Position numbers and translations under genes: made by a program. The notes under the pieces are model-generated. The model saw only the letters and a list, made by a program, of their open reading frames with translations, was not told where the DNA came from and did not search any database. A stretch of DNA of 64,000 bases from Deltaproteobacteria bacterium (GTDB taxonomy: Bacteria; Desulfobacterota; Desulfuromonadia; Geobacterales; Pseudopelobacteraceae), in the NCBI GenBank assembly GCA_019162745.1, contig JAFLLC010000029.1, forward strand, positions 124,001 to 188,000, given 5' to 3'. The first letter of the stretch is position 1; every line of letters starts with the position of its first letter. Positions 56,815 to 64,000 of the stretch are shown one piece after another.

Positions 56815-57551
56815 TCAGGTCAGAACTGCTGGCGTGCAGTTATCGTGAGGGCAGGGTGCTGGAGGATATTTCCTTTGAGGTGCAGCGCGGTGATTATGTC
56901 GGTATCGTCGGGCCGAACGGTTCCGGTAAGAGCACTCTTGTTAAGGCGCTACTCGGTTTGGTGACGATCAGCAAGGGGAGTGCGTCGCTATTCGGTACTC
57001 CACTGTCAAACTTCACAGATTGGCATAAAGTTGGCTATCTGCCGCAAAGTCTTCATCTGGTCAATCCGATTTTTCCTGCGACGGTACATGAAACGGTGGG
57101 TCTCGGCCTGTTATCACTGAAGCGCTTCCCCAAAAGGTTGAATCGAGCCGATAAGGATAAAATAGATAAAACACTCGATGAATTAGGTATTTTAGATTTA
57201 GGACATAAACTGATAGGTGAGCTGTCAGGTGGCCAGCTGCAGCGTGTTCTGCTTGCGCGCGCCATTGTAAACGATCCTGAACTGCTGGTGCTTGATGAAC
57301 CGACCGCCGCCCTCGATCCGGAAACAAGAGTTCGTTTTTATGCCATGATCTCTGATATCAATCGCTCCCGTGGCGTCACGGTCTTGCTGGTGACCCATGA
57401 CAGCGGTACAATTGGAGAACACGCTTCAAAGATGCTCTATCTGGATAAAAGGCTGCTTTTTTACGGCAGTTTTACCGAATTCTGCCACTCACCGGAGATG
57501 TCGTCCATGTTTGGCGAACACTCCCAGCACCTGATGTGCCACAGGCATTGA
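56799..57551 (+). CDS. znuC: Zinc ABC transporter ATP-binding protein
   Basis: GPNGSGKSTLVKALLG, LSGGQLQRVLLARAI, LVLDEPTAALD. Confidence 0.9.
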   Translation: MPGEIVRSELLACSYREGRVLEDISFEVQRGDYVGIVGPNGSGKSTLVKALLGLVTISKGSASLFGTPLSNFTDWHKVGYLPQSLHLVNPIFPATVHETVGLGLLSLKRFPKRLNRADKDKIDKTLDELGILDLGHKLIGELSGGQLQRVLLARAIVNDPELLVLDEPTAALDPETRVRFYAMISDINRSRGVTVLLVTHDSGTIGEHASKMLYLDKRLLFYGSFTEFCHSPEMSSMFGEHSQHLMCHRH

Positions 57552-57553
57552 TC

Positions 57554-58387
57554 ATGAATCTTTTAGAAATCCTTTCTTACGGCTTTATCCAACGTGCCCT
57601 GCTGGCCGGCACTCTGATTGCGTTGCTCTGTTCGGTGCTGGGTGTCTTTCTGGTGCTGCGGCGTTTGTCATTGATCGGTGACGGACTGGCGCACGTCACC
57701 TTTGGCAGCACCGCCATCGCCCTGGCGCTCCATATCTATTCGGCCATGTCACTACTGGTGTCGGCGCCAATTGTGATGCTGGCATCTCTTGGCATACTTA
57801 AACTGTCCGAAAAGGGTCGCTTGAGCGGTGATGCCGCAATCGGCCTGGTCTCTGCCCTCGGAATCTCGGTCGGAATTATTCTGGCAAGTGTGGGGGGGGG
57901 ATACAACGTTGATCTGCTCAGCTATCTGTTTGGCAACATCCTTTCGATACGCAGCGAGGAAGTGGTTGTTGCGGGGCTGCTCTGCCTCGGGGTTATGCTG
58001 TTGTTGACGCTCCATTATCAAGAGCTGTTCGCTATCTCTTTCAGTGATGAACTGGCCAAAGTATCGGGCATCCGGACTTCCTACATAAACTCAATTCTGG
58101 TGGTGCTGACTGCGCTGTCGGTGGTTCTGGCGATGAAGCTGGTCGGCATTATGCTGATTTCGTCAATGCTGATTGTTCCAGCGGCAGGCGCCCTGCAGCT
58201 GGCACGCGGTTTCAAGGTCTGTATACTCCTGGCTGCGATTCAGGGGTGCTGTTCGGTTGTTATCGGTATTATTATTTCTATTATGTCAAACCTCCCCGCC
58301 AGCGCCACAATCGTCATGGTTAATCTGCTGATTTTTGCCGCTGCATGTGTAGCCCGCCGGATTATCTACCCTAAAAACAGTAACTGA
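57554..58387 (+). CDS. znuB: Zinc ABC transporter permease
   Basis: ABC-3 family permease, operon position; start 57554. Confidence 0.9.
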   Translation: MNLLEILSYGFIQRALLAGTLIALLCSVLGVFLVLRRLSLIGDGLAHVTFGSTAIALALHIYSAMSLLVSAPIVMLASLGILKLSEKGRLSGDAAIGLVSALGISVGIILASVGGGYNVDLLSYLFGNILSIRSEEVVVAGLLCLGVMLLLTLHYQELFAISFSDELAKVSGIRTSYINSILVVLTALSVVLAMKLVGIMLISSMLIVPAAGALQLARGFKVCILLAAIQGCCSVVIGIIISIMSNLPASATIVMVNLLIFAAACVARRIIYPKNSN

Positions 58388-58410
58388 AATCATTTGGAGA
58401 GAACGGTCTG

Positions 58411-59658
58411 TCAGCGATTTCCGCCGGCCATTTTAGTGCTTTCCGGCGTTCTGCGCAGCAGCCACATGAAAACCGGTCCGGCTAAACCACCGATACCGAT
58501 AAAGGCAAAGGCGACGCCCCATTCCGCCTGAAATCCGGGGTAGGGGTGCCAGTCGCGGAATGTGTCCAGCGCCCAGCCGAAAACTGTTGGCGAGATCATC
58601 CCCATCGAATATCCGATCAAAGACTGCAGTCCCATGGCGGCGCCCAGATAGCCGGGAGCGACCAGTTCGGTCAGGCCGGTCGAAAATACCGGAGATTCGG
58701 CAACAACCAGATAGCCGTAGGCGAGACCGACCGCAAGGGTCAGTGGGAGATTGGTGTTGATCAGCCAGCCGAAGGTGAAGGAGAGGAGGGCGCTTGCCAG
58801 CATCACGACCGTAATGGTCGCTGTGCGGCCGAAACGGTCGGACAGAGTGCCGGTAATGGCGGTCGAAAATGCGCCGATGCCGATCAGAACTGCGGCAATG
58901 GCGGAGGCGAAGCCGGTTGCCCGTGACATTTCAAATCCCCAGCCGACCAATGCAGAAGAGAAAAAAGGGGCCAGCCAGCTGCGCATGCCGTACATCTCCC
59001 ACATGTGGGCCCCATAACCTAAAATCATCAACAGGGCGGGGCGATTCCTGATGACTTCACCGGTATATCCGCTTTCGCTGACGTTGTGGATGGGGGGACG
59101 ATACCCGGCAAAAAGCGGAAAGGCCAGTACTGCACCGATACACACGCCGATTGAACAGAAAATAAAGGCGATCCGCCAGCCGTAAATCCCGGTTAAAACA
59201 CCGGTCACAGCGAGTGAAAGAGAGCCTCCAAACACAAGTGAACCGACATAGATACCGATGGCCTTGCCGCGCCTTGCTGGTTCAAAGCGCTCAGCCACCA
59301 GTTTGAGACCCGGCATATAGGTTCCCCCCATGCCGATGCCGGTCAGGGCGCGAAAAATCATGCCGCTGGTAAAGTTGTCAGCAAAGAGCGCAAAGAGCAG
59401 GTTGCCGCCCGCCGAGCAGAATGCGGCGGTGATGAAGATATGCTTGATATTGAATTTATCGGAAAGGATGCTTAAGAGGACGCCTGAGGCGATATAGCCG
59501 AGCTGATAGACCGAAAAGATCATACCGGCCCGGGTATTGTTCATGCTCCATTCTATTTTGAGAAGTGGAAGGACAGCGGAGTAATTGATGAAAACCAGCA
59601 TGATGAAGAGCTGGCAGCAGCAAAGGAGCGCCAGCCAGCGGCTGTCTGAGCGGATCAT
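58411..59658 (-). CDS. MFS transporter
   Basis: 12-TM MFS pattern, GIGMGGTYMPGLKLVAERFEPARRGKAIGIYVGS. Confidence 0.9.
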   Translation of the reverse strand: MIRSDSRWLALLCCCQLFIMLVFINYSAVLPLLKIEWSMNNTRAGMIFSVYQLGYIASGVLLSILSDKFNIKHIFITAAFCSAGGNLLFALFADNFTSGMIFRALTGIGMGGTYMPGLKLVAERFEPARRGKAIGIYVGSLVFGGSLSLAVTGVLTGIYGWRIAFIFCSIGVCIGAVLAFPLFAGYRPPIHNVSESGYTGEVIRNRPALLMILGYGAHMWEMYGMRSWLAPFFSSALVGWGFEMSRATGFASAIAAVLIGIGAFSTAITGTLSDRFGRTATITVVMLASALLSFTFGWLINTNLPLTLAVGLAYGYLVVAESPVFSTGLTELVAPGYLGAAMGLQSLIGYSMGMISPTVFGWALDTFRDWHPYPGFQAEWGVAFAFIGIGGLAGPVFMWLLRRTPESTKMAGGNR

Positions 59659-60200
59659 GGGAACATGTCGGCATCCTTGAATGTGTGCCCCTGGCCGTCT
59701 TTGGCTGAAACGTTTGGCGCTGCTGTCAGCGGCCAGCTAATATTCAGATCCGGATCGTTCCAGGCGATGCAGCGCTCATGCTCCGGCGCGTAATACTCCG
59801 TTGTCAGATACAGAAACTCGGCAACGTCGGATGTTACGTAGAAACCATGGGCAAAACCTGGCGGCACCCACATCTGGCGCTTGTTTTCGGCCGAAAGCAT
59901 GGCGCCGTACCACTGTCCGAAGCTTGACGAACTGCGGCGGATATCCACGGCAACATCGAATACTTCACCGACAACAACCCGCACAAGCTTCCCCTGCGGC
60001 TGCTGAATCTGATAATGCAGTCCCCTCAGGACGCCTCCGGTGGATCGTGAATGATTGTGCTGAACAAAATTGAGGTCAACTCCGGTCAGGTCGCGCCAAC
60101 TGCGTTCATTGAAACTTTCAAAAAAGAAACCGCGATCGTCGCCGAATACTTTCGGCTCCAGAATCAGGACATCAGGAATGGTGGTGGTGATAATTTGCAT
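59655..60200 (-). CDS. rfbC: dTDP-4-dehydrorhamnose 3,5-epimerase
   Basis: DVLILEPKVFGDDRGFFFESFNERSW, QHNHSRSTGGVLRGLHYQ, WVPPGFAHGFYV. Confidence 0.94.
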   Translation of the reverse strand: MQIITTTIPDVLILEPKVFGDDRGFFFESFNERSWRDLTGVDLNFVQHNHSRSTGGVLRGLHYQIQQPQGKLVRVVVGEVFDVAVDIRRSSSSFGQWYGAMLSAENKRQMWVPPGFAHGFYVTSDVAEFLYLTTEYYAPEHERCIAWNDPDLNISWPLTAAPNVSAKDGQGHTFKDADMFP

Positions 60201-60226
60201 GCGTGTAAAACCCCATAAAAAATTGA

Positions 60227-60955
60227 CTAGGAAGGTTGCGGCTGATTCTGTGAAACGTAGGCACTGCTGCGACCTTCTGCAAAGGTCAGGTGGTGAAGCA
60301 TGGCATCGCGGGCTGCCTGAGAATCTCTGGCTTTGATCGCCTGTACAATAGAATTGTGATGTTCAAACAGAAGCTGATGGTCTTCCTGGGTCAGGTAGAC
60401 CGCTCGCCAGACGGTCTGCTGAAACTGCTTCATAGCATCAAAAAGGCTCTGCATCAGGTGCAGCCAGACAATATTATGGGTGGCCCGGGCAATTACTATA
60501 TGGAGATTGGCATCAAGATCTTCTGACGGCTGCTTTGTCTCAAGGTTATGCTCCATTCCGGCAATAATTTCTTCCATGCGGCGGATATCTTCAGGCAGAG
60601 CGCGCTCGGCGGCATACCAGGCGGTCCATGATTCCATTGATTTACGGACTTCAATGACATCAAGGGCCCGATCCTGCTGGACGCGAATCAGCTCACTGAG
60701 CGGGTTGGCGGCGGCGGTCTCCACCAGCGACATGACAACCGTGCCGCCTCCCTGATACGACATGACCAGTCCGGACGATGCCAGGACGTTCAGGGCCTCA
60801 CGTACCGAGGGGCGTGACACTCCGAACATCTCGGCCAGTTCCCGCTCCGGCGGCAGTTTGTCGCCAGGTGCAAACTCTCCGGCCAAAATTGATGAGCGGA
60901 TCTGATCGGCAATCTGGGTGGAAACTTTTTTGGGTTTAATCGGTTTAAAATTCAT
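60227..60955 (-). CDS. GntR/FadR-family transcriptional regulator (LldR-like)
   Basis: wHTH: STQIADQIRSSILAGEFAPGDKLPPERELAEMFGVSRPSVREALNVLASSGLV; FCD domain; start 60955. Confidence 0.9.
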   Translation of the reverse strand: MNFKPIKPKKVSTQIADQIRSSILAGEFAPGDKLPPERELAEMFGVSRPSVREALNVLASSGLVMSYQGGGTVVMSLVETAAANPLSELIRVQQDRALDVIEVRKSMESWTAWYAAERALPEDIRRMEEIIAGMEHNLETKQPSEDLDANLHIVIARATHNIVWLHLMQSLFDAMKQFQQTVWRAVYLTQEDHQLLFEHHNSIVQAIKARDSQAARDAMLHHLTFAEGRSSAYVSQNQPQPS

Positions 60956-60968
60956 GGTCTGTTCCAAT

Positions 60969-61001
60969 AAAAAAGGGGTGTCATAACGGCACCCCATCTT
61001 T
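60969..61001 (-). terminator. Hairpin with U-tract on minus strand between glcF and the GntR gene
   Basis: Minus strand: GGGGTG-ccgttatga-CACCCC-TTTTTT, ending ~13 nt before the GntR ATG. Confidence 0.7.
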
Positions 61002-61037
61002 TATAGCATTTTCAACAATTCTGCAACCGGCTCGACG

Positions 61038-62279
61038 TCAGGAATCCATGCTTTGAGCCAGTATTTCAGTCAGGTGCATTATTTTAACATCAGGCAGATG
61101 ATCTGCCAGGCCTTTCTTCAGTTGCAGCAGACATCCCGGGTTGCTTGTCACCAGCAGTTCGGCACCGCTTGCCCGCACAGTGTCCAGCTTTCGCTGCAGG
61201 ATACGGTCGGACATCTCCGGTTTGCTGATATTGTATGTACCTGCGCTGCCGCAGCATGCATCAGCAGATTCCAGCTCTTTATATTCAACTCCCGGAATCA
61301 ACTTCAGCAGATCGCGCGGCTCCTGGCGAATCCCCTGGCAATGGGCGATGTGGCAGGGGTCGTGGTAAGTGACTTTTATCGGCAGTGGTTTGAGGAGCTT
61401 CATCAGGTCATCGGCATGGAGGGCCAATATCTGGGAAATATCCCGTACTTTGGTACTGAATGCCTCTGCGGCGTCGGAGCCTTGCAGATGATGACCGTAT
61501 TTTTTGAGTTCCGCCCCGCAGCCGCCGCAGTCGGTAACGATGAAATCCAACTCGTAGCCTGCGAAGATGTCAATATTGGTGCGTGCCGCTTCCTTCATTC
61601 CGTCCAGATCGCCCCCCAGCATGTTGGGTGCGCCGCAGCAGACCTGATTGCGCGGGGTAATGACCCTGTAGCCAAGGCTGGAGAGCAGTTTAATCGTGGC
61701 GCGACTCGCATCGCTGAAAATCAGGCTCATGACGCAGCCGAGGAAGAAGCCGACCGTACCGCGCTCTCTGCCGACCGCCGGCGTTATCTCCAGAATTTCC
61801 TGGCGTAGCGGCTTGGCGGGTAGGGGGGGCAACAGTCCCTCCATCCGCCCCAGCGGTTTGGGAAACATTTTGAGGACACCGAGATTTCTGACCAGCTTCT
61901 GCAAACCGGTGCGCTGGTAAATTCTCATCGGCACCATTGATGTCTCCAGATGGTCCGGGTGCGGTACGAGTTTGCGCAGGATCAGATCCTCCATAAAACT
62001 GAGTCCGCTCTGAGACTTCCGTTCGCAGGTAAATTCCGCCACCAGCTCGCCGGCATTGACCCCGCTGGGACAGGCCGTGGCGCAGGCCTGGCAGTCGAGG
62101 CAGAGCGACAGATATTCAAGAAGGCGTTCCGATTGATCCAGTTCACCCTCCTGCAGTTTACGGATAAGAGCTACCCGGCCCCGAGGTGACGCGGTCTCAA
62201 GGAATGTTTCCTTGTAAGTCGGGCATGTGGGGAGACACATGCCGCAGCGCATGCAGTTGATAAGTTTGACGTAGTCCAT
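61038..62279 (-). CDS. glcF: Glycolate/lactate oxidase Fe-S subunit
   Basis: Two CxxCxxCxxxCP clusters (CMRCGMCLPTCP, CLDCQACATACP) and CCG domains. Confidence 0.92.
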   Translation of the reverse strand: MDYVKLINCMRCGMCLPTCPTYKETFLETASPRGRVALIRKLQEGELDQSERLLEYLSLCLDCQACATACPSGVNAGELVAEFTCERKSQSGLSFMEDLILRKLVPHPDHLETSMVPMRIYQRTGLQKLVRNLGVLKMFPKPLGRMEGLLPPLPAKPLRQEILEITPAVGRERGTVGFFLGCVMSLIFSDASRATIKLLSSLGYRVITPRNQVCCGAPNMLGGDLDGMKEAARTNIDIFAGYELDFIVTDCGGCGAELKKYGHHLQGSDAAEAFSTKVRDISQILALHADDLMKLLKPLPIKVTYHDPCHIAHCQGIRQEPRDLLKLIPGVEYKELESADACCGSAGTYNISKPEMSDRILQRKLDTVRASGAELLVTSNPGCLLQLKKGLADHLPDVKIMHLTEILAQSMDS

Positions 62280-62280
62280 A

Positions 62281-63651
62281 TCAGAATATCTTTCCGGGAT
62301 TCAAGATCCCTTTCGGATCAAATGCCTGTTTGATACCCCTCATAACCCGGATTCCCGATTCGCCGACAAGTTTTGGCAGATACATTTTTTTGGCCAGACC
62401 GACGCCATGTTCACCGGTGATGGTGCCACCCATGGCGATGGCGGCATCAAAGATCTCTTCGAAGGCGGCATGGGCCCGCGTGATTTCGTCTTTATCCCGC
62501 TCGTCGGTCAGGCAGGTGGGGTGCAGGTTGCCGTCGCCGGCGTGACCAAAGGTGCCGATGACCACATTGTGTTTTTTTGCGGAATCCTGAATGACCTTCA
62601 GCATGGCGGCGATGCAGCTGCGCGGCACGGTGGCATCCTCCAGTATCGTGGTCGGCTTTAGCCTGGCCAGCGCTGACAGGGCCGTGCGACGGGCTTCGGT
62701 CAGCTTGAGCGCTTCGGCCGCGTTTTGTGCGGTCTGGAAAAATGAGCAGCGGTGTTTTTTACAGATCTCCGCCACCGCAGCGGCCTCCTCGGCGATCACC
62801 ACCGGATGACCATCAACCTCAATCAGCAGCACGGCGTCCACATCCAGCGGCAAACCGACATGGGCGTATTCTTCAACGCACTTGATGGTAACCTTGTCGA
62901 GGAATTCGAGGGTTGCCGGAATCACCTTGGCGGCGATGATGGCAGAAACCGCCAGGGCGGCATCCTGCAATACCGGGAAGTGAGCCAGCATGGTAATTTT
63001 CCCCTGCGGTTTCGGAATAAGCTTGACGGTGATGCCGGTGAAGAAACCGAGAGTCCCCTCGGATGAGACCAGCAACGGGTTGAGATTGTACCCGGCGACA
63101 TCCTTGACAACCTTGCCGCCGGTACGGAGCAGTTCGCCGTCAGCGAGTATTGTTTCAAGCCCCATAACGTAATCGGCTGTTACGCCATACTTGAGCCCGC
63201 GGAGGCCACCCGAATTTTCGGCAACGTTTCCCCCCATGGTGGAGATGTTCATGCTCCCCGGATCGGGAGGATAGAACAGGCCGAGTTTTTCGACTTCACG
63301 GTGCAGTGTGCTGGTGATCAAACCAGGTTCCATCGTTGCGGTAAGGTTTTCTTCGTCAATTTCCAATAGGTGATTAAGACGGCTGGTCTGTACCACTACG
63401 CCTCCTGCGGAGAGTGATCCGCCTGACAGGTTGGTTCCTGACCCGCGTGGGGTGACGCAGATTCCTGCCCCGTGGCAGAGGCGCATGATTCGGGCTACTT
63501 CACCGGAGGTGCCGGGCAACAGCACCGCCCCCGGCAGGCGTTCGAGCTCAGGGGTTGAATCGTAGCCGTAGACGGCAAGTGATTCGCGGTCGGTCAGGGC
63601 GTATTGTTCGCCGACGATTGTTTGTAATTCTTTTATGAATGATGGTTCCAC
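62281..63651 (-). CDS. glcD: FAD-linked oxidase (GlcD / D-lactate dehydrogenase family)
   Basis: FAD-binding PRGSGTNLSGGSL, DPGSMNISTMGGNVAENSGGLRGLKYG, GHAGDGNLHP. Confidence 0.92.
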   Translation of the reverse strand: MEPSFIKELQTIVGEQYALTDRESLAVYGYDSTPELERLPGAVLLPGTSGEVARIMRLCHGAGICVTPRGSGTNLSGGSLSAGGVVVQTSRLNHLLEIDEENLTATMEPGLITSTLHREVEKLGLFYPPDPGSMNISTMGGNVAENSGGLRGLKYGVTADYVMGLETILADGELLRTGGKVVKDVAGYNLNPLLVSSEGTLGFFTGITVKLIPKPQGKITMLAHFPVLQDAALAVSAIIAAKVIPATLEFLDKVTIKCVEEYAHVGLPLDVDAVLLIEVDGHPVVIAEEAAAVAEICKKHRCSFFQTAQNAAEALKLTEARRTALSALARLKPTTILEDATVPRSCIAAMLKVIQDSAKKHNVVIGTFGHAGDGNLHPTCLTDERDKDEITRAHAAFEEIFDAAIAMGGTITGEHGVGLAKKMYLPKLVGESGIRVMRGIKQAFDPKGILNPGKIF

Positions 63652-63681
63652 GGGTAAACTCCTTCTGTTTAGTATAAATAT

Positions 63682-63772
63682 AACCCCTCCCTGCTCCCTT
63701 TAGGACCCAGAGGGCCCATATCAGGGGAGGGCCTATAGCTTCCCCCCTGATAAGGGGGGATTAAGGGGGGTT
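63682..63772 (+). repeat. Dispersed intergenic repeat, copy C
   Basis: AACCCCTCCCTGCTCCCTTTAGGACCCAGAGGGCCCATATCAGGGGAGGGCCTATAGCTTCCCCCCTGATAAGGGGGGATTAAGGGGGGTT. Confidence 0.85.
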
Positions 63773-63779
63773 GTCTTTT

Positions 63780-64000
63780 TTACGGTATCATCCACTGCAG
63801 GAAATACGCCTGCAGATACACAATAACACCAACAATCGCCGTTAGAAAAATTGAGTGTTTAAAGGTAAAGCGGAACAGGGTGCCCTCTTCGCCTACCATA
63901 CCACATGCTGCTGTAGCCACGGCTAGAGATTGTGGGGAAATCATCTTCCCCATGACGCCGCCGCTGGTATTGGCTGCTGCGGTCAGGATCGGGTTGATGC
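63780..64000 (-). CDS. lldP: L-lactate permease C-terminus, truncated by window edge
   Basis: Own reverse translation (absent from ORF track): ...[72 protein letters not shown]. Confidence 0.88.
   Translation of the reverse strand, partial: INPILTAAANTSGGVMGKMISPQSLAVATAACGMVGEEGTLFRFTFKHSIFLTAIVGVIVYLQAYFLQWMIP

Noticed and set aside
1-64000. Search for CRISPR arrays, rRNA, tRNA, integrases, transposases and prophage genes
   Set aside because: None recognised by eye; tRNA genes in particular would need tRNAscan-SE to exclude fully.

Overview
This 64 kb window looks like a core chromosomal segment of a Geobacter-like (Desulfuromonadia) bacterium. That assignment is inferred from gene content; no search was run. 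Main blocks: a partial Cache-domain sensor at the left edge; NDH-2; a polyprenol-P-sugar synthase-like glycosyltransferase; an atypical type II secretion cluster (GspF/E, PilMNOP-like proteins, a lipoprotein secretin with a C-terminal cohesin-like domain, three pseudopilins) followed by FtsE-FtsX-EnvC-like-CtpA-YibQ; an orphan ParA-like ATPase; an SPFH-GYF protein; a eukaryote-like citrate synthase; rubrerythrin and desulfoferrodoxin; LptFG; an RND/HpnN-like exporter; a CheB-CheR-PAS fusion and a histidine kinase; two ABC-F proteins; a DEAD-box helicase; polyprenyl synthase; TlpA/CcdA; FBPase; an HD-GYP regulator divergent from ComEC and a REC-GGDEF protein; hisS-ruvB-Hda-like-J-domain/LRR; a CvfB-like protein; znuACB; rfbC-MFS; and an lldP-glcD-glcF-GntR lactate/glycolate locus running off the right edge. 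The strongest hunt result is the REC-GGDEF protein at 49057-50421. It has Ser (codon 50083-50085) where canonical diguanylate cyclases have the guanine-recognising Asp (GHxxGD -> GHLVGS). This is the hallmark of Geobacter Hypr GGDEF enzymes that make 3',3'-cGAMP, and an HD-GYP phosphodiesterase-type regulator lies nearby. Other notable signals: a ~95 bp dispersed inverted-terminus repeat in three copies, a secretin-cohesin fusion, a degenerate LytM factor beside FtsEX, a Walker A Lys->Arg change in an ABC-F protein, an Hda-like/J-domain-LRR gene pair, and a terminator-like hairpin immediately upstream of the GntR gene. No CRISPR array, rRNA, tRNA, prophage or transposase was recognised.
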